A DNA stretch of 64,000 bases. Origin: Antedon mediterranea (taxonomy: Eukaryota > Echinodermata > Crinoidea > Comatulida > Antedonidae). Made by a program: the position numbers and the translations under genes. Positions 43,426 to 53,902 of this stretch are shown piece by piece. Numbering within the stretch: the first letter of the stretch is position 1; every line of letters begins with the position of its first letter. The stretch lies in assembly GCF_964355755.1 (NCBI RefSeq), contig NC_092671.1:38085304-38149303 (forward strand), written 5' to 3'. The notes under the pieces were generated by a model. The model did no database searches, had not been told where the DNA came from, and saw only the letters and a program-made list of their open reading frames with translations.

Positions 43426-45859
43426 TAGTTATTATTAACTGTTATAATATAGGGGGTGCAATCTGTCACGGGGTACCTAATATTCTAGACAGTCCGTAAT
43501 ATATTGCACCCCCTATAATATATAGTTATTAACTGTTATAATATAGGGGGTGCAATCTGTCACGGGGTACCTAATATTCTAGACAGTCCGTAATATATTG
43601 TACCCACTATAATATATAGTTATTAACTGTTATATTACAGGGGGTGCAATCTGTCACGGGGTACCTAATATTCTAGACAGCCCATAATATATTGCACCCC
43701 CTATAGTATATAGTTATTAACTGTTATATTATAGGGGGTGCAATCTGTCACGGGGTACCTAATATTCTAGACAGTCCGTAATATATTGCACCCCCTATAG
43801 TATATAGTTATTAACTGTTATAATATAGGGGGTGCAATCTGTCACGGGGTACCTAATATTCTAGACAGTCCGTAATATATTGCACCCCCTATAGTATATA
43901 GTTATTAACTGTTATATTATAGGGGGTGCAATCTGTCACGGGGTACCTAATATTCTAGACAGTCCGTAATATATTGCATCCCCTATAGTATATAGTTATT
44001 AACTGTTATAATATAGTGGGTGCAATCTGTCACGGGGTACCTAATATTCTAGACAGCCCATAATATATTGCACCCCCTATAATATATAGTTATTAACTGT
44101 TATAATATAGGGGGTGCAATCTGTCACGGGGGTACCTAATATTCTAGACAGCCCATAATATATTGTACCCCCTATAGTATATAGTTATTAACTGTTATAA
44201 TATAGGGGGTGCAATCTGTCACGGGGGTACCTAATATTCTAGACAGCCCATAATATATTGCACCCCCTATAATATATAGTTATTAACTGTTATAATATAG
44301 GGGGTGCAATCTGTCACGGGGTACCTAATATTCTAGACAGCCGCCCATAATATATTGTACCCCCTACAGTATAGTATATAGTTATTAACTGTTATAATAT
44401 AGGGGGTGCAATCTGTCACGGGGGTACCTAATATTCTAGACAGTCCGTAATATATTGCACCCCCTATAATATATAGTTATTAACTGTTATATTACAGGGG
44501 GTGCAATCTGTCACGGGGTACCTAATATTCTAGACAGCCCATAATATATTGCACCCCCTATAGTATATAGTTATTAACTGTTATATTACAGGTGGTGCAA
44601 TCTGTCACGGGTTACCTAATATTCTAGACAGCCCATAATATATTGCAACCCCTAAAATAGATAGTTATTAACTGTTATATTACAGGGGGTGCAATCTGTC
44701 ACGGGGTACCTAATATTCTAGACAGACCATAATATATTGCACCCCCTATAGTATATAGTTATTAACTGTTATAATATAGGGGGTGCAATCTGTCACGGGG
44801 GTGCAATCTGTCACGGGGGTACCTAATATTCTAGACAGTCCGTAATATATTGCAACCCCTATAGTATATAGTTATTAACTGTTATAATATAGGGGGTGCA
44901 ATCTGTCACGGGGTACCTAATATTCTAGACAGTCCGTAATATATTGCAACCCCTATAGTATATAGTTATTAACTGTTATAATATAGTGGGTGCAATCTGT
45001 CACGGGGTACCTAATATTCTAGACAGCCGCCCATAATATATTGTACCCCCTACAGTATAGTATATAGTTATTAACTGTTATAATATAGGGGGTGCAATCT
45101 GTCACGGGGGTACCTAATATTCTAGACAGCCCATAATATATTGCACCCCCTATAATATATAGTTATTAACTGTTATAATATAGGGGGTGCAATCTGTCAC
45201 GGGGTACCTAATATTCTAGACAGCCGCCCATAATATATTGTACCCCCTACAGTATAGTATATAGTTATTAACTGTTATAATATAGGGGGTGCAATCTGTC
45301 ACGGGGGTACCTAATATTCTAGACAGTCCGTAATATATTGCACCCCCTATAATATATAGTTATTAACTGTTATATTACAGGGGGTGCAATCTGTCACGGG
45401 GTACCTAATATTCTAGACAGCCCATAATATATTGCACCCCCTATAGTATATAGTTATTAACTGTTATATTACAGGTGGTGCAATCTGTCACGGGTTACCT
45501 AATATTCTAGACAGCCCATAATATATTGCAACCCCTAAAATAGATAGTTATTAACTGTTATATTACAGGGGGTGCAATCTGTCACGGGGTACCTAATATT
45601 CTAGACAGACCATAATATATTGCACCCCCTATAGTATATAGTTATTAACTGTTATAATATAGGGGGTGCAATCTGTCACGGGGGTACCTAATATTCTAGA
45701 CAGTCCGTAATATATTGCAACCCCTATAGTATATAGTTATTAACTGTTATAATATAGGGGGTGCAATCTGTCACGGGGTACCTAATATTCTAGACAGTCC
45801 GTAATATATTGCAACCCCTATAGTATATAGTTATTAACTGTTATAATATAGGGGGTGCA
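43426..45859 (-). repeat. 95-bp satellite array, right arm of a giant inverted repeat
   Basis: The reverse complement of the left-arm monomer, about 25 copies (GGTACCTAATATTCTA recurring every 94-97 bp). Variant blocks are repeated as a group: AGGTGGTGCAATCTGTCACGG at about 44591 and again at about 45473, CCTAAAATAGATAGTTATT at about 44651 and 45534, and CAGCCGCCCATAATATATTG at about 44338, 45028 and 45223. This is a recent duplication of about 880 bp inside the array. Confidence 0.95.
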
Positions 45860-46453
45860 ATGTGATTTATTTTTGGTGCATAATGCCCGGTGTTTTGGGC
45901 TTGTGTTCCTGTTCAATTGGCGTGTGTCCGTTTTCCTTCGTAAAATAATCATAAGACAACTAAACATAATGTTATATGGGCCTAAAACAACTTGAGATTA
46001 AATAAATATATTATAGATAAAATTAGGAGAGCGCTAGGGTGCTTAGAACGGTTATGAACATTCAAATCAAAATCATTGATTCATATGAAAAATAAACAGT
46101 ATATAACCGTAGTATACAGGCCCGTATACAGGCCATGACTTCATTATTAATAAATAAATAATAATAATGAATAATCATAGGCCTAATAAGTGTATAGTCC
46201 AAGGATCGAGTTATATAATACAAAGACAATTACTGAATTGTTGTGGGTTTCAGTGACAGGATCTCTGGATACAAAATAAAATAAAGAAAAAGCTAAATCA
46301 AAACGATAAATTAAAACAGCCTGAACACTTAGCAGAGCTTTTGGAAAACACTACCCCTTCATCAGTGCAAGTGAGAGTACGTAGACAAAACTTTATAATA
46401 CGTAGAGTAGGGGGTGCAATTTGTCACGGGGTACTGAAAATTTTAACTAAGCT
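45860..46453. other. Region between the foldback array and the DIRS element
   Basis: No gene. One isolated satellite piece lies at 46406-46430 (AGGGGGTGCAATTTGTCACG) in the right-arm orientation. Confidence 0.5.
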
Positions 46454-46563
46454 AAAATAGGAAGATTAAACGAGACTTACCTGTAAGTTGAAGTTTGATC
46501 ACTATTTTATGAATATGTGAGTGAGGTGTAAACTGAGATCCCGACGCGCACGCGCACCCTCAT
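46454..46563. repeat. Left terminal region of the DIRS element (3' end)
   Basis: 46528-46563 is the inverted terminal repeat shared with 58229-58264 (GTAAACTGAGATCCCGACGC and following, 36 bp exact). 46454-46534 is an exact 81-bp inverted match to 46675-46755. Confidence 0.85.
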
Positions 46564-46674
46564 ACTTTAAATCAAACATGTCCAGAGTAATAATTTGCAG
46601 CGATAAGTATATATATGATAACCTGCATTGTTCTATAATAATAATTGTTTTACTTGGGGTGGGTTGAGGCGGGC

Positions 46675-46785
46675 AGTTTACACCTCACTCACATATTCAT
46701 AAAATAGTGATCAAACTTCAACTTACAGGTAAGTCTCGTTTAATCTTCCTATTTTATTTCATATACGTTCGCTGTAAACTGAGAT
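46675..46785. repeat. Internal complementary region of the DIRS element
   Basis: Two adjoining segments: 46675-46755 complements the left terminus and 46751-46785 complements the right terminus at 58253-58287. The overlap ATTTT marks where the two ends would meet in a circular intermediate. Confidence 0.85.
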
Positions 46786-47099
46786 GTTTAAAGCCAACTC
46801 TGGAAACATGTTTGAACTGTAAACCAAATAATTGACGGAAATGTTAGTTTCAATAAAACAACTTTATTTCCAAAAGTCTACATTCATTCATAAGGATGTT
46901 TGCCCTAACGGGCAACTTAAATATGACAACTATCGTGTTGTATTAATAATAAAGCATTTATTTTGCTTATAATCAATAGTCCAACGTTTTAGGATTCTCA
47001 CCCTAAAAACATCAACTAGAAAACTAAACAACAATATTAAACTGGTTCAAAATGCAAACAGGGGCTATTTGTAGTAGCCAACAACAAACACAACCAATA
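46786..47099. other. Untranslated 3' region of the DIRS element
   Basis: AT-rich, no coding. It lies between the recombinase stop and the internal complementary region. Confidence 0.5.
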
Positions 47100-48098
47100 T
47101 TAATGAGTTGATGAATCAACTTTTCTCAACAGTGCCTGTTGAAATGACGGATTTTCTACAAATTTTATAGGCTTATTATAATATCTGTTTAGTGTGTGTT
47201 CGTTTCTCCACCCAGCTGTTTCCATTATTAAGTCAACCGGGACATTCCTTAATTTTGCTGATGAAGATGCAGCCGCTCGGACCGAATGGGCTTTAAATTT
47301 TGTTGTATCTACTCCTGCTTCTGATAAACCTGTCCTTATCCATCGAGCAATTGTGTCTTTTGATGCCTCGGCATACGGTTTCTTATGACATATAAAAAAT
47401 CTGTCCTTATTTTCCCTTAAATTACTAGTTTTTTCCCTGTACTTTAGAATTGTTCTGACCGGACATAGGGCAGGGTCTTCACTTTTGTGGAAAACCACCA
47501 GTTGACCTGTATTGTTTGGTCTGCTAGTTTTTAGTAATGTACAAATGTAAAAGGTGATTGCTTCATTCTCGATATTCATATTTGAAAATTTGAAATTATA
47601 TAAGGTTTGAAGCCTACTTGAGGACAATAATGCTAATAACAATGCTACTTTTATGGTAAATTCTTTAAGCGATAATGTATCGTCGTTAATTGTTCGCCTC
47701 AGATAGTCTGTAACTAAGCGAACATCCCAAATTTGTGCATATTTTGGAGTCGGTGGGTTAAAATTGAATAACCCTTTCATAAATCGTTTCAGTTCAATAG
47801 ACTCCTTCATGTTTATATCTAAGATTTTGAGAAAGTTTACAATTGCGCTTTTCGCCGTACTGATAGTACTGTAGCCTAAGCCCTCGTCCTTCAGCTTTAT
47901 CAAGAAATCGAGGACGTGACCGGTTTTTAGCTGTTGCCATGTGATTCCTCTGATTTCACAAAAGTCTATAAATTTTGTTAGCTGTGAGTTATATTGCTTC
48001 CACGTTGACCGTCTCCAGGATTGCAGAATGACGTCTGCTGCAGTATTGCTTATTCCTTTGTTGTAGAGTTCCGCCCTGATAGCCTGCAGGCAAAAAGG
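47100..48098 (-). CDS. DIRS tyrosine recombinase
   Basis: The frame is open from 48098 (just after a TAA) to the stop at 47100, with no ATG near the start. It overlaps the RT-RNase H ORF by about 50 bp in another phase, as usual for DIRS elements. The N-terminal SAM-like part has SWRRSTWKQYNSQLTKFI and WQQLKTGHVLDFLIKL. The catalytic domain has LLSSSRLQTLYNF (Arg I), KTSRPN (Lys candidate), AHSVRAAASS (H-x-x-R) and AGWRNEHTLNRYYNKP (Trp and nucleophile Tyr). All expected catalytic residues are present. It would integrate the circular DNA copy without making target duplications. Translation probably depends on frameshifting, re-initiation or a spliced message; which one is not visible. Confidence 0.88.
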   Translation of the reverse strand, partial: PFCLQAIRAELYNKGISNTAADVILQSWRRSTWKQYNSQLTKFIDFCEIRGITWQQLKTGHVLDFLIKLKDEGLGYSTISTAKSAIVNFLKILDINMKESIELKRFMKGLFNFNPPTPKYAQIWDVRLVTDYLRRTINDDTLSLKEFTIKVALLLALLSSSRLQTLYNFKFSNMNIENEAITFYICTLLKTSRPNNTGQLVVFHKSEDPALCPVRTILKYREKTSNLRENKDRFFICHKKPYAEASKDTIARWIRTGLSEAGVDTTKFKAHSVRAAASSSAKLRNVPVDLIMETAGWRNEHTLNRYYNKPIKFVENPSFQQALLRKVDSSTH

Positions 48099-50860
48099 TT
48101 AAGTCTGTTATAAAGAGGATGACAATCATCTGAACCATGTAATGTTAAGGCATGTTTGGTATTCTTAAACCTCAGTGGTTCCCCAACCATCATTGATAGT
48201 AATTTAGGATACCAATACTGTGTTGGCCAGTTTGGGACCACCATGATAACTATGGCATTATCTGTCAATATTTTTTTTTGCAAACATCTACCTATAAGGC
48301 AGAACGGCGGAAAAGCATAGAGCTTGGCAGAGGACCAATTTTGTAGAAATGCGTCGATACCAATTGAATCTGGGTCCGGTTTCCATGATATATATTTCGG
48401 AAGCTGTGCATTGTGCCTAGAAGCGAATAGGTCTATATCTAGTTCGCCGAATGTTTTAGTGATTTTTATAAACAATTCTTTGTTAAGCATCCATTCTGTC
48501 TCATCTTTAAACTGACGAGACTTTGCATCAGCTATTATATTATCTCTACCTGGGATGTATTCTGCACTTATCCAAAAATTGTTCTCAATGCACCAAGACC
48601 AGATGGCTTTTGAAATTTTATTGCACGCAATTGATTTTGCGCCGCCCATGTTGTTTATGTAAGCTACTGCCGTGGTATTATCAATCTTCAACCTTATGTG
48701 CTTAGCTTTTCTCTCACGGGACAATGCTTTAAGGCCGAAAAAAGCAGCCAGCAATTCTAAGTAATTAATATTTAGTGCCCCTGTAGCATATGCAATGTCT
48801 AGGTCTTTGTTTATCCACCTTCCCCCAGTGTGGGTATGTCCATCAGTGGCACCCCAGCCTAGACCACTAGCGTCTGTCTCAATTGTTAGGTCGGGGTACC
48901 CATGATATATCAATTTATATGCGTCTTTGACATTATTTTGCCACCAAAGAATATCGTCCCGTCCATTGACGGAAATACTAATAGGCCTATCGTAATGGCC
49001 TTTATTTAGTTTTAGAGCTAGTATTTTCTCCTTCTCTAGTGCCCTATAATGAAGCTTTCCATACTCTACAGCAGGTAGTGTTGCTATAATTTTGCCTAAA
49101 AATTGCGCAACTTTCCTAATGGTAGTATGACTTAATGTAAGTATGTGTTTACTTTGAACTCTAATTTCCTCCTTCTTGTGATATGGAAGGGAAACCGTCA
49201 TACTTATAGAATTTATTTCAAATCCCAAGAAGGTTATGATCTGCGTAGGATTCATTACTGATTTTTCTCTATTAATGATAAAACCCAATGAGGCTAGAAG
49301 TTCACTAGTTTCCCTGGCGGTACCGCCGGCCAAGTCTTCTGACTGGTTTATACACAAAATGTCATCAATGTAAACCAACAGAATATGCCCTCTGCTGCGC
49401 AAAAACGCAATTGGGGGCTTCAATAATTTCGTGAAAAGTCTAGGCCCTGAGCTAAGCCCATTAGGCAATGCGACAAACTTATACAGGTTGTCTTTCCAAA
49501 CAAATTTTAAATATTTAGTGTCCGACTCTGCTATGGGTACAGTAAAATATGCATCTTTGAGGTCGACTGACGTCATATATACACCTGGTGAAATTAGTGT
49601 CAATGCATTTCCAAACATTTCCATTTTGAAATGTTTGTATGTCACATATTCATTTAATTTAGAGAGGTCTAATATCATTCTGAACCCTCCATCTTTCTTT
49701 GGCCTTGTAAAAATATTTGATACAAACTGGTCATGTTCAAACATGGCTGGTTTGACCACCCCTTTTGATATCAATTTAACTATTTGATCATCAATAGCCT
49801 CCATATCCATGCTGCTGAGTTTGTATGGATGAGGTATTTTTCCTTTTAGGTGGTAGGGTATGGCTTTATCAAACTCTATTTTATATCCTGAAACCGCATT
49901 TAGGATGTATGGATCCGAAGTATATTTTTTCCACCTATGTATATATGACCTGAGTCGACCTCCTACTATGTCAAGGTTATTATGTTTGTTAACCTTATTG
50001 TTAGGAGAAATACTTATATTATCAATCGACTCATACCTCTTCGGCTGTTGTTTTAGGTCCTTTTTCCCCTGATAAAATTTGGTCTGGTTGTAGTTGTTTG
50101 TTGACCATTTGTGTCGCCGGGTTTGACCTAAAAAAGGTTTGCCATTTCTATTGTATGGCTGGTATCTGTAGTTGTTGGACCTGGTCTTTGGTTGGTACGA
50201 CTTAAAATTAAATAAGCCCGCCGTAGCCTTCCTTTCCTCATCCAGTTTTTTAACTGTAGTACTCAGGTCACCAAATAAATACTCTGTAGGCTTAATGCTG
50301 GGTTTACATAAATGAGTATATTTGGCATTTATTTCCGGTTTCAACATCTCCTTACGAAGTGCAAGTAACTCGAAGTTCGCATTGGCAAGTAGGCCGATTG
50401 TGTCCTGTGCTATCTCCGATGACTCATTTCCATCAACTAATTTAGCAAGGGCGGTAATTCCCTTTATCAAAGGTTTTTGTACCTTTTGAAATTTTAGATC
50501 GTTAGACCGTGCCCTTGGTGTAATGGAATCCCAAATAGTTGGATTGACCTTTGGCACCATTAGGGCCTCTAGATTTTCCGGTATAGGATAGCTTTTGATC
50601 AGCTCGGTCATTGCACTCTCACTCATATGCGAGTGCAATAAGTATGTTAGCGTGTCAGCCAACTCTTGGCTAACTGCTGGTGCCAATTCGTTAGAAACAG
50701 CAAATCTTGCTGCAAAACCCGGAGGAAGGGGGCCTTTGACCTTACTATTACTATTAGTGGCTGGCCGCTCAGGATTTTCATCCTTCTTGGATAGTTGTGT
50801 AGCTGTTACTTCCCCCTCCTCCAGGTCAGACACATCACGTTCGTACTGATGATGCCTATC
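48050..50860 (-). CDS. DIRS Gag C-part, reverse transcriptase, RNase H and DIRS-specific C-terminal domain
   Basis: 927 residues from 50833; the frame is open to the insertion boundary at 50860 and continues in phase into Gag at 57736. The Gag part (to about 330) is acidic then Asn/Arg/Tyr-rich. RT: KKDGGFRMILDLSKLNEYV, MTSVDLKDAYFTVPI (motif A), VALPNGLSSGPRLFTKLL (B), LLVYIDDILCI (C). RNase H: LTIETDASGLGWGA, NYLELLAAFFGL, LKIDNTTAVAYIN and GRDNIIADAKSR. The last 150 residues (DIDLFASRHNAQLPKYISWK, YAFPPFCLI, MVVPNWPTQYWYPKL) match the region after RNase H described as methyltransferase-like in DIRS elements. No stop or frameshift. The formal start at 50833 is not the biological start. Confidence 0.9.
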   Translation of the reverse strand, partial: DRHHQYERDVSDLEEGEVTATQLSKKDENPERPATNSNSKVKGPLPPGFAARFAVSNELAPAVSQELADTLTYLLHSHMSESAMTELIKSYPIPENLEALMVPKVNPTIWDSITPRARSNDLKFQKVQKPLIKGITALAKLVDGNESSEIAQDTIGLLANANFELLALRKEMLKPEINAKYTHLCKPSIKPTEYLFGDLSTTVKKLDEERKATAGLFNFKSYQPKTRSNNYRYQPYNRNGKPFLGQTRRHKWSTNNYNQTKFYQGKKDLKQQPKRYESIDNISISPNNKVNKHNNLDIVGGRLRSYIHRWKKYTSDPYILNAVSGYKIEFDKAIPYHLKGKIPHPYKLSSMDMEAIDDQIVKLISKGVVKPAMFEHDQFVSNIFTRPKKDGGFRMILDLSKLNEYVTYKHFKMEMFGNALTLISPGVYMTSVDLKDAYFTVPIAESDTKYLKFVWKDNLYKFVALPNGLSSGPRLFTKLLKPPIAFLRSRGHILLVYIDDILCINQSEDLAGGTARETSELLASLGFIINREKSVMNPTQIITFLGFEINSISMTVSLPYHKKEEIRVQSKHILTLSHTTIRKVAQFLGKIIATLPAVEYGKLHYRALEKEKILALKLNKGHYDRPISISVNGRDDILWWQNNVKDAYKLIYHGYPDLTIETDASGLGWGATDGHTHTGGRWINKDLDIAYATGALNINYLELLAAFFGLKALSRERKAKHIRLKIDNTTAVAYINNMGGAKSIACNKISKAIWSWCIENNFWISAEYIPGRDNIIADAKSRQFKDETEWMLNKELFIKITKTFGELDIDLFASRHNAQLPKYISWKPDPDSIGIDAFLQNWSSAKLYAFPPFCLIGRCLQKKILTDNAIVIMVVPNWPTQYWYPKLLSMMVGEPLRFKNTKHALTLHGSDDCHPLYNRLNLFACRLSGRNSTTKE

Positions 50861-51124
50861 GTAATGTAATATAATGATATACCTTTATATTTAAAGTTGT
50901 ATTGTCCCCCAAAACATGAAAAATAAAGATGAAAAAAATCAAATTTTGAATAGACCATTTTGTATTTATAATAAAGTTATTCACTTTCGCCGAAAAAAAA
51001 TCCGAAAAAAATATTGATTTCGCTTATAAAAAATCAAAATAAGTTTACCATTTTTTCGAACTCATAAGTTCAGAAATTCCAAAATAACGATGGTTAGCTA
51101 ACAGCTCATAAATATGCATGATAT

Positions 51125-51755
51125 TGTAATATAATGTTTGGGTTGTTGAGGTACTAATGAAAGACTCTAACTCGCTTGACTGTCGTAACACATATATTGT
51201 TTATTCAGTATAATACTTCAGTACAATATACAACTATAAGTATAGATAAGGAACGCGGAGGATCAATGATGCTGTCAGTGAGGTGTGAAGTGTGTAGGTC
51301 TGCTTCTGAAGAAGTGGCTGTGAGGTGTGTGCTCCGTGAGGTGGCTGTAAGGTGTGTGCTCCGTGAAGTGGCTGTGAGGTGTGTCTGGGCCCTTCTGAAA
51401 CTTGGGAGTATATTGGCTCAGTTCATTTGCATAATGTCATTACATCATCTGTGAGGGTAACGATTGGTCCTAAGTTGGTCCAGGGGTGTTAAAGTGGGAG
51501 TGATTAACGGTATAATAAGGTATTTCTGTGATGGAGGACACTGTCAAATCTGTACTTAAATAGTGTCGATCACTCGATGGGAAAGTCACAAAATTAAGCT
51601 AAGTGTTTTCTTTAGGGACTCTATTATAAACTAAATGGTCATTAAAACATCTGGACAAACTCTCCTTTGGACTTTCTGGGTCAAGTTTGTGAACCTATTT
51701 GAATTCCGATACAAAGGTCAATTTCTTAAATATAAAGGTATATCAATATATTACA
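51125..51755 (-). repeat. 3' LTR of the non-autonomous element
   Basis: Plus-strand reading TGTAATATAATG...AATATATTACA, so the LTR has 8-bp inverted ends. Three 27-bp repeats starting GTGGCTGTGAGGTGTGTGCT lie at 51314, 51341 and 51368. It differs from the other LTR by about one substitution (GTTAAAGTGGG against GTTTAAGTGGG) and small changes at the first 30 bases. The 92-residue open frame here is a product of the 27-bp repeats. Confidence 0.88.
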
Positions 51756-51785
51756 TCCCTCTGTTTCCCCTTTTTTTTTTTTTTT
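51756..51785 (-). promoter_or_regulatory. Polypurine tract
   Basis: On the minus strand a run of A followed by GGGGAAACAGAGGGA immediately precedes the 3' LTR, the expected plus-strand primer position. Confidence 0.75.
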
Positions 51786-52661
51786 ATCTATTTAACATAT
51801 AAAATGGTTATAATAGTGGCATGCAAAATTAAAGTTATATAAAAGAAAAAAAAACATTATTATACATATAAGCAAAAATTGAGTTAGCCAAAACCATTGA
51901 CTCTGAAGTGTAACCTTATCACTTTCACTCTCTCTCTTCTCTCTCTTAAAAAAATGAAATTAAAAATGAATTTGGTATAAAAATTCGCGTAAATCAAACA
52001 TAAATCAGTTAAAAATAAAATTACAAAACTTAAAAATAGTATGTTACATTGAACATACGTCAAATCGTGCGACAACTCATCGCGTTCTAATGGTCTTCAA
52101 ACATAAATCATCAAATCAAAACATAAAATTCAAGAAAACTGTGGCTGATTAGCCTAAAATCAAAATATCAAACTTAATCACTTAAAACTTTAAAAGAAAC
52201 AAATGTGTGTGTCCCGTTGACACAACTTATCCACAATATATCGTTATCGTCACAACTTTATCGATTTAAGCATTTATATTCACAGGTAATTACGATTTCA
52301 ATCAATCGACAAATTCGACTTTTGTACTCAATTTAAAAAAATTACAATTAAAAGTACTAAGAAAATCTCCTGTTATTGTATATCAATTAATTAATGCTTG
52401 AGATTAACGACTCAAAGGTTAAACAAAATATTTGTTACAAAATGATTGTCGTTCTTTTCAATATCTCAATATATCGATCATCAAAATTCAAAATTATTCT
52501 TTATAAAAAAAACTCGTTACAAAATCAATACTTAATCATAATTTTAATTCTCTTTTAACTGAAATCACATTATTATTAAACAAATCTCATCAAATATGTA
52601 GACTATGCTATCATTTAGCAAATGTCGTAATTTAAAAAATAATCTTGCAAAAAAAATTAAA
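51786..52661. other. Non-coding interior of the non-autonomous LTR element
   Basis: AT-rich DNA with many stops in all frames. No gypsy, copia or BEL pol motif was found. Confidence 0.55.
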
Positions 52662-53081
52662 TCAGTAACTTGTTGCATTATACAAACGTTTTATGAATCG
52701 TTTTGGCGATCCACTTATCGGTATCTGTTTATCATTAATGATCTCTTTAATTAATTTATCTGTATCGTTATATCTGTCAATATTCCACCAAAATTTGCGA
52801 TCATTAGATTCGTGTTTTGTTTTATCGGTGTTGCGTTTGGCTGAAGTCGGTTTAGAATACGAAACTAAAACTTGGAAATGTCCTGCTTTAAATCTACCTC
52901 GGTTTAATGTCATATTTGAATCATTAGGTGCTGTCATGATTAGATTAGTTTGTTCCTTAATTTGTTCCTCTTTCATTTGGAATGGGGCTGCTAATCCCAT
53001 GTTATTCTCTACACAGTCAATGTAAGGTTGCAAGTTAAGGGGTTCTATCTTAGTTGGATGTGTAAGGGTATCTGATTGCAA
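52662..53081 (-). CDS. Hypothetical 139-residue protein in the non-autonomous LTR element
   Basis: The only sizeable frame inside the element. It is rich in Asn, Lys, Thr and Asp, with LQPYIDCVENNMGLAAPFQ, GRFKAGHFQVLVSYSKP and KFWWNIDRYNDTDKLIKEI. I recognise no domain. Its position in the first half of the element, after the primer-binding site, would suit a gag remnant; there is no zinc finger. It could also be captured host sequence. Composition is protein-like rather than random, but expression is unproven. Confidence 0.4.
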   Translation of the reverse strand: MQSDTLTHPTKIEPLNLQPYIDCVENNMGLAAPFQMKEEQIKEQTNLIMTAPNDSNMTLNRGRFKAGHFQVLVSYSKPTSAKRNTDKTKHESNDRKFWWNIDRYNDTDKLIKEIINDKQIPISGSPKRFIKRLYNATSY

Positions 53082-53889
53082 TTGGGCTGGTGTCCTATCA
53101 TGTTCGTCGATAAATTAAACATTGTTTTCGTCATTTACTACGTTAACGGTGTTCTGAATTTTCTCATTATTATTATCGGCGGCTTTATTCAACAATTATT
53201 TTAACAATTTAAAAAACAATTTTAGTGTGTATATATGTAAACTCTCACTTTTTCAATAAAGGTTACAAATCAAAATTCGAAATGGTTTTGACTTACCCCT
53301 AATGCTTCGGATCCAATTAAAATGAATTAAAAGAATGCAAAAAGTGTTAAAAAATGTTTAAATGTTCAAACAACGAATTAAAGAAATGTTAAAGGTGCTC
53401 ATCAATGTTCAACTTTTCAAACAACGAATTCAAAAAAATGCGAAAGGTGTTCATCAATGTTCAAAAAAGTAAATGTTAAAAAAACGATCGAAAAAAAAAC
53501 GGCGTGAAGTTGAAAGTCTCTAAACGAAACAGTTCTTGTCCGCTTGCTTCTGTTTTGATTCTTCTTGGGTCTTCCTCGATTATCTTCTTTGTTTTTATCC
53601 AATGGTTATAATTTCATAAAATTTCTGCTTGTCTCGATTTCATTCAAATATAATTTCAGCTTATCTTTTGTGTCTTCCTCGATTATCTTCTTTGTCTTCA
53701 TCCAATGGTAATAATTTGATAAAATTTCTGCTTGTCTCGATCTCATTCAAATATAATTTCAGCTTGTCTTTTGAGTCAAAGTAAATTTCTCTCCTTTCAA
53801 ACAAATATGTTATTTTTGTCTTTGTCTTCGTCTTCGTGTCTTGTTAAGTGTTTATTTCTTGTTTTCTCACTCCGTTCCTTATGAAATTT
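53082..53889 (-). other. 5' leader of the non-autonomous LTR element with tandem duplications
   Basis: Two direct duplications: a block starting GTCTTCCTCGATTATCTTCT at 53569 and again at 53672 (103 bp apart), and GTTCAAACAACGAATT-type blocks near 53364 and 53415. No coding. Confidence 0.6.
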
Positions 53890-53902
53890 GGGTCTTCCAC
53901 CA
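53890..53902 (-). promoter_or_regulatory. Primer-binding site of the non-autonomous element
   Basis: On the minus strand TGGTGGAAGACCC follows directly after the 5' LTR end (...TATTACA). It begins with TGG, complementary to a tRNA 3' CCA. The tRNA is not identified. It differs from the gypsy-like primer site (TGGTGGCAGC), so this is another family. Confidence 0.7.

Noticed and set aside
38562-45859. CRISPR-like array of regular repeats
   Set aside because: The 95-bp units are contiguous with no unique spacers, occur in both orientations, lie in a eukaryotic retroelement-rich region and have no cas genes.
47100-48098. Phage or bacterial integrase
   Set aside because: The recombinase overlaps an RT-RNase H ORF and is enclosed by DIRS-type terminal and internal complementary repeats.
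51176-51454. 92-residue protein conserved in two copies (also 53956-54234)
   Set aside because: It lies wholly within the LTR and is generated by 27-bp repeats; the single LTR copy with one unit does not keep it.
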